From Olivibacter sitiensis DSM 17696 (GTDB lineage: Bacteria > Bacteroidota > Bacteroidia > Sphingobacteriales > Sphingobacteriaceae): a stretch of DNA of 50,514 nt. The notes under the pieces were generated by a model. The model was not told the origin of the DNA. It did no database searches and was given only the letters and a program-made list of their open reading frames with translations. This document shows, one piece after another, positions 26,235-33,268 of the stretch; positions within the stretch are counted from its first letter, which is position 1, and the number at the start of each line of letters is the position of its first letter. The DNA lies in assembly GCF_000427965.1 (NCBI RefSeq), contig NZ_ATZA01000044.1:1-50514 (forward strand), given 5' to 3'. The position numbers and the translations under genes are program-made.

Positions 26235-27341
26235 CTATTCGAGTGTAAAGTCTGCGAGTTCGTAATTGGCGTTTCGTCCGCCTTCGTTGGTTTCGTGTAA
26301 AATGCCTTTTTCTATCAGGTCTTTTATGTCACGTAATGCCGTGTCTGTCGAAACTTTGGTAATCTTTGCCCATTTTGAGGTTTGTAGTTTTCCATCAAAT
26401 CCGTCAAACAACTTATTCAAAACGGTGCGTTGACGTTCGTTGATTGCTGTGTTTTCGTGCAGTTTCCAAAATTCGGCTTTGCGTAAAATGCGTTGCGTGG
26501 TATGCTCGGTAGCAAGCATTGCGTTTTTAAGGCAATGCAAAAACCATTCAAGCCATTCGGTAATGTCGCCCGTACTGTGTTGCACTTTTTGCAATACTTC
26601 GTAGTAGCGTTTGCGTTCTACTAAAATTTGGCTCGACATACTGTAAAAACGTTCGCCACTACTTTCGGCACGGGCAAGCAACATATCGGTTATGGCTCGC
26701 CCGATGCGTCCGTTACCGTCATCAAAAGGGTGAATGATGATAAACCAAAAGTGAGCAATGGCGGCTTTTATTACGGGGTCGAGTTGATTATCATTATTGA
26801 ACCAATCCAAAAACTTGTCCATTTCGGCTTTTACCGATTTCGGTTTCACGGCTTCGTAGTGTATTTTTTCTTTGCCCATTGCACCCGAAACGACCTGCAT
26901 TTCGCCCGTGCGGTATTTGCCTGTTTCTATGGCATAAGGTCCGCTGTAACCTGTGGGGAAAAGTGCAGCGTGCCACCCAAACAGACGCTTTTCAGTTAGG
27001 GGTAAAGTATAGCGTTGGGTAGCATCGAGCATCATTTCTACCACGCCTTCTATGTGGCGACTGCTTGGAACAAGCCCTGCGGTGTTGATACCCAAACGCC
27101 TTGCTATGGACGAACGCACTTGGTCGTAGTTGAGCAATTCTCCTTCAATTTCGCTCGATTTCACTACATCTAAGGTAAGAGCGGTAAGTGTGGCTTCTTC
27201 TTTGGCTGAAAACCCCAAAGCGTTCATTTGCCCGATTATTTTGCCCTGCATTAGTTTTACTTCGCCAAATACAGCATTGATGGCTTTGTCTTGCCACGAA
27301 AAGTTTGTCCAATTTTTATGCTCGTAGATGTATTTTGACAT
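26235..27341 (-). CDS. fic: Fic-domain protein with N-terminal inhibitory helix and winged-helix tail
   Basis: 368 residues. The N-terminal DUF4172-like domain contains the inhibitory motif SSEIEG (62-67), matching (S/T)xxxE(G/N) of class II Fic proteins, in which the glutamate blocks ATP in the active site. The catalytic loop HPFDDGNGR (204-212) is complete, including the histidine that attacks and the arginine that binds ATP. The C-terminal ~80 residues ('TAINERQRTVLNKLFDGF', 'KWAKITKVSTDTALRDIKDLIEKGIL') look like a winged-helix DNA-binding domain. Fic enzymes transfer AMP to hydroxyl groups of target proteins. The upstream operator (27378-27425) hints at autoregulation. Target unknown. 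Confidence 0.92.
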   Translation of the reverse strand: MSKYIYEHKNWTNFSWQDKAINAVFGEVKLMQGKIIGQMNALGFSAKEEATLTALTLDVVKSSEIEGELLNYDQVRSSIARRLGINTAGLVPSSRHIEGVVEMMLDATQRYTLPLTEKRLFGWHAALFPTGYSGPYAIETGKYRTGEMQVVSGAMGKEKIHYEAVKPKSVKAEMDKFLDWFNNDNQLDPVIKAAIAHFWFIIIHPFDDGNGRIGRAITDMLLARAESSGERFYSMSSQILVERKRYYEVLQKVQHSTGDITEWLEWFLHCLKNAMLATEHTTQRILRKAEFWKLHENTAINERQRTVLNKLFDGFDGKLQTSKWAKITKVSTDTALRDIKDLIEKGILHETNEGGRNANYELADFTLE

Positions 27342-27601
27342 TGCCCCAAATCAATTATGCGGCAAATGTACGAATTATTTACCGCAAATTTGCGGTGAAT
27401 GTTTTGGTTTTTTACCGCAAATTTCACAACCCGAAATTTCGGATTGAAAAAAGGGTGGTGGCTATACACCAAATCGCCTTTATGTGTAAATGCAATATTT
27501 CCTACGGATTGCTCGACTGTGGCAAAAACCTCGTAGTTCACGGTTTGAGAAAATGCATTTATGTTTAGCAAAACGCCTATTATGATGAATGTATTTTTCA
27601 T
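27257..27601 (-). pseudogene. N-terminal fragment of an SMP-30/dopachrome-tautomerase-related protein
   Basis: The first ~55 residues carry a signal peptide and 'YEVFATVEQSVGNIAF' plus 'LVYSHHPFF', which match the beginning of secreted L-dopachrome-tautomerase-related/gluconolactonase-like proteins (about 350 residues). The remaining ~60 codons are read-through of the fic promoter region and end inside fic. The gene is therefore truncated. It follows the nitroreductase by 4 bases, so it was once the second gene of that operon. Confidence 0.75.
27363..27425 (-). promoter_or_regulatory. fic promoter with palindromic operator
   Basis: Minus-strand -7 box TACATTTG at 27363-27370, about 22 bases before the fic ATG. 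The -33 region falls inside a perfect 16-bp palindrome ACCGCAAATTTGCGGT (27381-27396), and a partial second copy (ACCGCAAATTT, 27414-27424) lies 33 bases further away, roughly three helical turns. Confidence 0.6.
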
Positions 27602-27605
27602 TGTC

Positions 27606-28205
27606 TTATATTGATTTGATGATGTTTTCTAACTCCAACCGAAATTTTGGTTTAACGGACGGCTGATTGGTGTCTTCGGGATTTCTGTAACCGATAGCAA
27701 CGGCAAACAAAGTTTTGTAGCCGTTCAGTTGCAGGATTTTGTTGTATTCTTCGGTTTTAATCCCTTCCATTGGCGTACTGTCAATTTCCAAACTCGCACA
27801 AGCCGAAAGGAAAAATCCAAGCGAAAGATAAACCTGACGTTGCAACCAGGATTTGATTTCGGTTTCGGGCAATGGTTTCAGAAAATTGTTGTAGTAATTA
27901 ACCGAACCTTCGGGCAAGTTTTGGCGAATTTGTTCTTCAAATTTTTCAACACTGTCAATGACACTAAACACAACCAAATGACTTGCTTCATTGATTTTTT
28001 GTTCGTTGAAGAAAGAAACACTTGCCAATTCACTTTTTGTTTTTTCGTCCGATACGAAAATAAACTGCCAAGGCTGGCTGTTGATAGATGACGGACTTAA
28101 CCGTAAAATCTCTTTTAACTGCTGAATTTTTTCATCAGCGATTTTCTCGTTTGCATTGTACCTTTTCGTGGTGTATCTGCTTTTTGCAAGGTCTAAAAAA
28201 CTCAT
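27606..28205 (-). CDS. Nitroreductase family NAD(P)H oxidoreductase
   Basis: 199 residues. Family hallmarks: 'RYTTKRYNANEKI' at the N-terminus, 'LRLSPSSINSQPWQFIFV' with the FMN-contacting Ser/Asn/Gln, and 'LSLGFFLSACASLEIDSTPMEGI' leading to 'GYRNPED'. These enzymes bind FMN and reduce nitro compounds or quinones. Divergent from the HxlR regulator, which is the common arrangement for redox-sensing control. Confidence 0.93.
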   Translation of the reverse strand: MSFLDLAKSRYTTKRYNANEKIADEKIQQLKEILRLSPSSINSQPWQFIFVSDEKTKSELASVSFFNEQKINEASHLVVFSVIDSVEKFEEQIRQNLPEGSVNYYNNFLKPLPETEIKSWLQRQVYLSLGFFLSACASLEIDSTPMEGIKTEEYNKILQLNGYKTLFAVAIGYRNPEDTNQPSVKPKFRLELENIIKSI

Positions 28206-28225
28206 TTCTCTAAAAATTTTATTAT

Positions 28226-28276
28226 ACTATACTTTTTATTGTTACAAAACTATGTATAGTGTACTATCTTTGCAAT
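28226..28276. promoter_or_regulatory. Overlapping divergent promoters and operator between nitroreductase and HxlR
   Basis: For the nitroreductase (minus strand): ATTG (28273-28276), 20-base spacer, TAGTTTTG (28245-28252). For the HxlR gene (plus strand): -7 box TATCTTTG (28265-28272). Inverted half-sites ACTATAC (28226-28232) and GTATAGT (28254-28260) are centred 28 bases apart and straddle the nitroreductase promoter, a good position for a repressor. Confidence 0.55.
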
Positions 28277-28300
28277 AACGGTCAAAACAGATAGTATCCG

Positions 28301-28648
28301 ATGTATTGTATAGACGATAAACAATTTCCTTGCAGCACAAGCCTGACAATGAATTACATAGGTGGTAAATGGAAAGCGGTAATTCTCATTCATTTAATTG
28401 AAAAAAAACGTTACAACGAATTGAGAAAGGAACTTCCGATGGTTACGGAACGGACAATAAGCCTCCAACTGAAAGAGTTGGAAGAAGACGGTTTGATTAA
28501 ACGAACCGTTTACACAAGCAAGCCGCCCTTAAAAGTGGAATATGAACTGACAGCGTTTGGGAAAACGCTTATTCCTGTGCTAAATGCCATTGCCGATTGG
28601 GGAAAAGAAACGGCAAAAACAAATAAGCGGATAAAAGTTATCAAGTAA
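28301..28648 (+). CDS. HxlR family transcriptional regulator
   Basis: 115 residues. The N-terminal cysteine pair in 'MYCIDDKQFPCSTS' and the winged helix 'IGGKWKAVILIHLIEKKRYNELRKEL', 'ISLQLKELEEDGLIKR' are typical of HxlR. Such proteins often sense electrophiles or disulfide stress through the conserved cysteine. The gene faces away from the nitroreductase and shares its promoter region, so it most likely represses it. Confidence 0.93.
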   Translation: MYCIDDKQFPCSTSLTMNYIGGKWKAVILIHLIEKKRYNELRKELPMVTERTISLQLKELEEDGLIKRTVYTSKPPLKVEYELTAFGKTLIPVLNAIADWGKETAKTNKRIKVIK

Positions 28649-28762
28649 TCTGTATTTCCCAACAATTCAATATAATATGGAAATCCGTCCGAGACTGTAT
28701 ATTTCATCGTAATGTTTTTTATTCGGTACTTCTTGGTTTAACGTTGTTCGTTACGATCGCCA

Positions 28763-29113
28763 CTATTGGGCGTTTTTCTTCTTTTTTGTCGCTTTGGCCA
28801 TCTTATTGAATTCCAGACACAGGTCAATTAGTCGTTTAAAGTCTTTCGGGTTTCTGTAGCCGCCTTCATCTACAAAAATATATCCTTTCATCATTTTACC
28901 GTTGTGTATCATTTCCCTGCTATTTCCTTTTTCCAATTCGAGTTCAACTTTTTCAGGGTCAATACGGCACATTAGTTCTTTGTCTCTGACACAAATGCAC
29001 ATTTTATCATTGACCATAAAACAAAGTCCCTGAAACATTTTTTTCTCGGATATATTTTCCTGATGTATCAAGGCTTCCCTAACTTTAACTGCTAATAATT
29101 CGTCAAATGCGAT
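28763..29113 (-). CDS. TfoX/Sxy N-terminal-domain protein lacking a normal start codon
   Basis: Homology clearly extends to 29113: the frame reads 'IAFDELLAVKVREAL..EKKMFQGLCFMVNDKMCICV', where family members begin MAFDE or MAYDE. The first codon of that region is ATC on the minus strand, one base away from ATG. The only NUG start inside is TTG at 29071, which would lose the first helix. The rest, 'MKGYIFVDEGGYRNPKDFKRLIDLCLEFN', fits the family well. TfoX-N proteins are found in many genomes and their role outside competence is unclear. Either a rare ATC start or a gene inactivated by start loss. Confidence 0.7.
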   Translation of the reverse strand: MAFDELLAVKVREALIHQENISEKKMFQGLCFMVNDKMCICVRDKELMCRIDPEKVELELEKGNSREMIHNGKMMKGYIFVDEGGYRNPKDFKRLIDLCLEFNKMAKATKKKKNAQ

Positions 29114-29147
29114 GTTAAAAATGTTACGTTATCTTTTTCAAAAATTC

Positions 29148-29335
29148 CGCTAACGAGGTCCAATAAGTTTCGTGCCTACTTACCGATTTCCAAAGTGCTT
29201 TTGGCCCGTGAAAACCGTCATCATAAAATGCCCTATAATGTTTCGGGGTTTGGCCGAAAGTCCAAATTTAACGAAAATGTTTCAACAGAAACAGTCTCGC
29301 ACCGCTCTTGCAAAATCCTTGTTATGCAATGTTGC
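29148..29335 (-). repeat. Boundary element A (full-length copy)
   Basis: About 185 bases between the 3' break of the Crp-like remnant and the TfoX gene. Its plus-strand ends are CGCTAACG and CTTGTTATG, i.e. TAAC/GTTA in inverted orientation. Its left half (29148-29220) resembles 29964-30022, its right end is identical over 15 bases to element E, and 29265-29297 resembles element F. Confidence 0.55.
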
Positions 29336-29521
29336 TATGATATGCTTTTACCATTCCTTTTACCACCCAAAAATCGTCGATTACGTAATTGTTTTCCTAA
29401 ACTAAAAGTTGATGTTTTTTGAATTTTTTGGCGGTGAAAGGTGAATGAGAAAGGACAAAGTCAAACTTGCTATCTGTCAGCGGTACGATTTTTCGACATG
29501 TTGTCTTAATTCTTTGCTCAT
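29322..29521 (-). pseudogene. Decayed Crp/Fnr regulator, N-terminal fragment
   Basis: The minus strand reads 'MSKELRQHVEKSYR', then after a frameshift 'LTDSKFDFVLSH', 'KKFKKHQLLV*ENNYV' and 'DDFWVVKGMVKAYHSN'. This is the start of a cyclic-nucleotide-binding-like domain of the Crp/Fnr type, with one frameshift and one stop in place of a likely Gln. The protein is cut at the boundary with element A, and everything after ~65 residues is gone. Confidence 0.8.
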
Positions 29522-29565
29522 TTGTTACGGTAAAGTTCTTTACGGACGTACGTTATGGATGTCGC

Positions 29566-29641
29566 ACAACGGGCCGCGTATTGCAGAAAGCATCGAAGCC
29601 GTTCAACTCCGCTTGACGCCAAACCCTTGTGTTAGTGGCAG
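29566..29641 (-). repeat. Boundary element C behind the small membrane protein
   Basis: Plus-strand 'CGCCAAACCCTTGTGTTAGT' (29617-29636) resembles the CCTTGTTATG end of elements A and E. It lies within 5 bases of the stop of the small membrane protein gene. Its other end is GCACAACGGG near 29565-29573. Confidence 0.45.
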
Positions 29642-29645
29642 TTTT

Positions 29646-29837
29646 TTATTTTTCAGGTTGCTTTTTATTCTTTTTGAATGTTAGGTAAATTAAAAATATA
29701 AATACAATAAGGTAAAGAATTCCTAATGCTGTTTTTCTAAATGTGAAACTTTGGAAGTCAAATTCTCGAAGCAATGCTAACCCTATTGAAAAAGCAAGAA
29801 GTGCAGGAAATAAGTTGAAGCCTATTTTATGTTTCAT
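29646..29837 (-). CDS. Small two-helix membrane protein
   Basis: 63 residues: two hydrophobic segments ('FPALLAFSIGLALL' and 'ALGILYLIVFIFLIYLTF') and a lysine-rich tail. No family recognised. It is preceded on the same strand by another short membrane ORF with a 4-base gap, which supports a real small operon. Confidence 0.6.
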   Translation of the reverse strand: MKHKIGFNLFPALLAFSIGLALLREFDFQSFTFRKTALGILYLIVFIFLIYLTFKKNKKQPEK

Positions 29838-29841
29838 TTTT

Positions 29842-29955
29842 TTAATGCTTTATTAACCAATCAATTAAAGATCCCAAATATACTGCTGAAAATGTAAATG
29901 TTATCATACCTAATATGTATGCGAAAATCAGCCTTTTTTGTCTATCTGTTGTCAA
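29842..29955 (-). CDS. Possible 37-residue membrane peptide
   Basis: From TTG at 29955 the frame reads 'LTTDRQKRLIFAYILGMITF', a membrane segment, and 'YLGSLIDWLIKH' to a stop at 29842. It sits just before the small membrane protein and has a charged start and a single hydrophobic helix. No ATG or clear ribosome-binding site; could be chance. Confidence 0.35.
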   Translation of the reverse strand: MTTDRQKRLIFAYILGMITFTFSAVYLGSLIDWLIKH

Positions 29956-29963
29956 GTTAATTA

Positions 29964-30022
29964 CGCTAATGAAGTCCAATAGGTTTCCTGTCCGCTAACT
30001 TCTTGAGCCGTGAAAACCGTCA
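29964..30022 (-). repeat. Boundary element B
   Basis: Plus-strand 29964-30022 shares CGCTAAnGAnGTCCAATA, GGTTTC-like and CCGTGAAAACCGTCA with element A (29148-29220), with one internal gap. It lies at the 5' side of the small membrane ORFs. Confidence 0.5.
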
Positions 30023-30101
30023 GCCCAAATGTAGCATATACACTGCCCTGATCCTAGCTGGCAAAATATACCCAACACGGGGCAAATGTAAAATGACAGA
30101 C

Positions 30102-30132
30102 TTTGGAAACAATCTAAATAATTGTACTTTTG
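30102..30132 (+). promoter_or_regulatory. Promoter of feoAB
   Basis: TTTG (30102-30105), 19-base spacer and TACTTTTG (30125-30132) match the Bacteroidota consensus. Transcription would begin near 30139, about 55 bases before feoA. No clear Fur or DtxR box was recognised by eye. Confidence 0.75.
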
Positions 30133-30192
30133 GGAGATTATTTTGTGGACAACATTAGTCTTGCCTACGAAAAGTAAAAATTTTTATCAAAA

Positions 30193-30417
30193 ATGAATCT
30201 CACAGATCTGAAAATCGGGCAAAAAGGAAAAATAAGGGATTTTGCAGACCACGAATTGTCCATCAAACTGATGGAAATGGGCTGTTTGCCAGGCGAAATT
30301 GTCAGTTTTGACCGCGTGGCTCCGCTGGGCGACCCCATAGCCATTTCCATCTCCGGCTATCAACTATGCTTGCGCAAAGAAGAGGCTGCCGTTATCCTGA
30401 TAGAAAGGCAACCTTAA
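30193..30417 (+). CDS. feoA: FeoA, ferrous iron transport accessory protein
   Basis: 74 residues, the usual size of the small SH3-like FeoA. It reads 'MNLTDLKIGQKGKIRDFADH', then 'LMEMGCLPGEIVSFDRVAPLGDPIAI' (cited in part) and 'SGYQLCLRKEEAAVILIE'. FeoA is thought to support FeoB activity in the cytoplasm. It lies 63 bases before feoB and shares its promoter. Confidence 0.95.
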   Translation: MNLTDLKIGQKGKIRDFADHELSIKLMEMGCLPGEIVSFDRVAPLGDPIAISISGYQLCLRKEEAAVILIERQP

Positions 30418-30480
30418 AAGTCTGCGGCATCAACTTCATTATATCATATACAAGCACCTAAAAAAGAAAAGACAACAAGC

Positions 30481-32589
30481 GTGAAAGTAGCATTAGTAGG
30501 CAACCCTAATACCGGAAAATCTACCTTATTTAATGCCTTGACGGGCCTAAACCAGAAAGTCGGTAATTTTCCCGGCGTCACTGTCGACAAGAAAACAGGC
30601 CACTGCAAATTGCCCGATGGCTCCAGCATAGAGATCATTGACCTGCCTGGTTGCTACAGCCTTTATCCCAAAAGCAAGGACGAGGCAGTGGTACTGGACG
30701 TGCTGGTAGATGAGAATAATAGCAGCCATCCTGACCTCATTGTGGTCATAGCCGATGCGAGCAACCTCAAGCGCAATCTATTGCTATATAGCCAAGTGGC
30801 CGATTTGCATATTCCCGTCATATTGGCCCTTAACATGATCGATATAGCCCGCAAAAAGCAGATCACCATTGACGTGGATCAGCTAGCAAAGGAATTGGGT
30901 GTTCAGGTTGTCCCTATATGTGCCCGAAAAGGTGAGAACATAGACCTCATGAAGCAGGCGATAGCCAATGCGCCTGCCGTTGCCATTCAGAAAGAGCTGG
31001 TAGACCTGGACGCTTTTCTGGCTCCCAAGGTTCGCGAAAAGCTTTCTACCCTTGCTGCCCAGAAAAGCAGCTATGCCGGTCTTCTTTTGCTCAAAGGGCA
31101 CGATCTAGTCAGTTTCCTACCCCATGAAAGACAAGTGAAGTTTGATGAACTTATTGAAGAAGAGACGATAGATAGGGATAGCTTGCAACGCAAGGAAACA
31201 CTGCAACGCTATCAGAGTATCGACAAGGTGCTGGAAAAAGCGGTAGTGCGCACGCCGCTGTCAGATCAAAAGGACAAGGTCACCAATCAGCTGGACTTTA
31301 TCCTCACGCATCGTGTGTGGGGTTTTGTCAGCTTCTTCCTGATATTGTTATTTATCTTTCAGGCCATCTTTGCCTGGGCCGATTATCCCATGGGGCTTAT
31401 CGAAGATTTTTTTGCATGGGTAGAGGAAACGGGTAAAAGCTACCTGCCAGGGGGAGCGCTTACCAGCTTGTTACTTGATGGGATAATAGCTGGTCTCGGC
31501 GGGATATTGGTATTCGTTCCACAGATAGCCATCCTATTTGGCTTCATTGCCATATTGGAAGACACGGGCTATATGGCTCGTATTGCCTTTTTGATGGACA
31601 AGGTGATGCGAAAGGTGGGGCTGAATGGCAAGTCGGTTGTTCCTCTCATCGGTGGATTGGCCTGTGCCGTGCCCTCCATCATGGCCTCCAGGAATATTGA
31701 GAACTGGAAAGACCGCATCATTACCATTATGGTGACCCCGCTCATGAGCTGTGCTGCCAGGTTGCCCGTCTATACCCTGCTCATTTCCCTTGTGGTACCG
31801 AACGAAAAGGTATGGGGCTTTTTCAACCTTCAGGGACTGGCCCTGATGGCCATGTACCTGCTGGGCGTGGTAGCAGCCATCGTGGTTGCCTGGGTCATGA
31901 AGCTCATCATTAAGACCAAGGAACGATCCTATTTCATACAGGAACTGCCCATCTATCGTGCGCCACGCTGGAAGAACGTGTTCCTCACCATGTACGAAAA
32001 AGTGAAGACCTTTGTATTTGAAGTGGGTAAGGTGATCATCGCCATCTCTATCGTACTGTGGGTGCTAGCAAGCTATGGGCCACCGGCCAAGTTTGAGGCC
32101 GTTGAGGAGAAATACGCATCGGAGACCATGCTTGCCGAGTATCCAGAAGAAGAGCTGGAGCACATGAAGTCCGCCGAGCTGTTGGAAAACTCTTATATAG
32201 GCATCGTCGGCAAAGCCATAGAACCTGTCATTCGCCCTTTGGGCTTCGACTGGAAGATCGGCATTGCGCTCCTCACTTCCTTTGCCGCCAGGGAAGTCTT
32301 CGTGGGTACCATGGCCACCATCTATAGCGTGGAAGAACCGGAGGACGACACCAGCACCATCCGGCAGAAAATGGAGGCCGCCCGCTTTGCCGATACTGGA
32401 GAGAAAGTTTACACCACGGCCACGGCATTTTCCCTGATGGTATTTTATGCCTTTGCCATGCAGTGCATGAGCACCGTGGCTGTCGTGTACCGCGAGACCA
32501 AAGGCTGGAAATGGCCGCTCATTCAGATCGCTTACATGACCACAATGGCCTATCTCGCCAGTTTGTTGGTCTATCAGTTGCTCCGCTAA
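30481..32589 (+). CDS. feoB: FeoB, GTP-dependent ferrous iron transporter
   Basis: 702 residues, typical length. The N-terminal G domain has G1 'GNPNTGKS' (7-14), G3 'DLPGCYS' and G4 'NMID'. A membrane part follows with the two Gate regions and the recognisable 'FAAREVFVGTMATIYS' and 'ASYGPPAKFE'. It imports Fe2+ across the inner membrane, driven or gated by nucleotide binding. Starts with GTG at 30481. The SprT-like gene follows after 16 bases and is probably co-transcribed. Confidence 0.96.
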   Translation: MKVALVGNPNTGKSTLFNALTGLNQKVGNFPGVTVDKKTGHCKLPDGSSIEIIDLPGCYSLYPKSKDEAVVLDVLVDENNSSHPDLIVVIADASNLKRNLLLYSQVADLHIPVILALNMIDIARKKQITIDVDQLAKELGVQVVPICARKGENIDLMKQAIANAPAVAIQKELVDLDAFLAPKVREKLSTLAAQKSSYAGLLLLKGHDLVSFLPHERQVKFDELIEEETIDRDSLQRKETLQRYQSIDKVLEKAVVRTPLSDQKDKVTNQLDFILTHRVWGFVSFFLILLFIFQAIFAWADYPMGLIEDFFAWVEETGKSYLPGGALTSLLLDGIIAGLGGILVFVPQIAILFGFIAILEDTGYMARIAFLMDKVMRKVGLNGKSVVPLIGGLACAVPSIMASRNIENWKDRIITIMVTPLMSCAARLPVYTLLISLVVPNEKVWGFFNLQGLALMAMYLLGVVAAIVVAWVMKLIIKTKERSYFIQELPIYRAPRWKNVFLTMYEKVKTFVFEVGKVIIAISIVLWVLASYGPPAKFEAVEEKYASETMLAEYPEEELEHMKSAELLENSYIGIVGKAIEPVIRPLGFDWKIGIALLTSFAAREVFVGTMATIYSVEEPEDDTSTIRQKMEAARFADTGEKVYTTATAFSLMVFYAFAMQCMSTVAVVYRETKGWKWPLIQIAYMTTMAYLASLLVYQLLR

Positions 32590-32605
32590 GCAAAAAATCA
32601 GCTGA

Positions 32606-33229
32606 ATGGAAGGAATAGAGAAAACAACTGCAGCCCTTAAAAAATATATGCCGCACGAGGCAGCACCCATTATTGCCAAATGGATACATAATGCCCCCTG
32701 CCAATTTCGTATTTCGCGCAAGCGTTCTTCCAAGTTTGGCGATTATCGAGCCCCTTACAGAGGGGAGGGGCATCGCATATCGGTCAATCATGACCTCAAT
32801 CCATATGCTTTTTTGGTGACTACTGTGCACGAATTTGCCCACCTCAAGACTTGGAATGAATACAAGAGCAAGGTAAAACCACACGGGGAGGAATGGAAAA
32901 GCAACTTCAAGGGACTGATGCAATATTTTTTTAGATTGAATGTTTTTCCGCAAGACATTCATAGGGCCATCACCAATTATATGAACAATCCTGCGGCTAC
33001 CAGCTGTTCCGATCTGCACCTTTTCCGAGCGCTGCAATCTTACGATAAACGTGATGAACACTGGACAAATGTCGAACATATTCCGCAAGAGGCTCTTTTT
33101 GCTATGGAAAATGGCCGCGTATTCCGAAAAGGGAATAAGCTCCGTAAAAGGTACCAGTGCGTAGAGGCAGCTACAGGCCGTATCTATTTGTTCAGTCCGG
33201 TGGCGACTGTCAGGCTAATAAAACCATAA
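32606..33229 (+). CDS. SprT-like zinc metalloprotein
   Basis: 207 residues. The zinc-protease motif HEFAH is in 'VTTVHEFAHLKTWNEY' and a third ligand is likely in 'VKPHGEEWKSNFK'. C-terminal half 'LRKRYQCVEAATGRIYLFSP' is of the zinc-ribbon-like kind but lacks the usual Cys pairs. SprT-like proteins resemble DNA-protein crosslink proteases; activity of bacterial members is not well defined. Downstream of feoB by 16 bases. Confidence 0.8.
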   Translation: MEGIEKTTAALKKYMPHEAAPIIAKWIHNAPCQFRISRKRSSKFGDYRAPYRGEGHRISVNHDLNPYAFLVTTVHEFAHLKTWNEYKSKVKPHGEEWKSNFKGLMQYFFRLNVFPQDIHRAITNYMNNPAATSCSDLHLFRALQSYDKRDEHWTNVEHIPQEALFAMENGRVFRKGNKLRKRYQCVEAATGRIYLFSPVATVRLIKP

Positions 33230-33239
33230 ATACATTGCT

Positions 33240-33268
33240 GTAAGCAAGTAGTTATACTACTCGCTTAC
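33240..33268. terminator. Hairpin between convergent genes
   Basis: An 11-bp stem with one mismatch and a TTAT loop spans 33240-33268 and includes the stop codon of the minus-strand GH20 gene. There is no T-run, so it is a weak bidirectional terminator at best. Confidence 0.45.

Noticed and set aside
29148-29335. Classical integron attC site
   Set aside because: The outer ends have TAAC/GTTA but do not fit RYYYAAC/GTTRRRY, and no integrase is visible, so I call these only attC-like elements.
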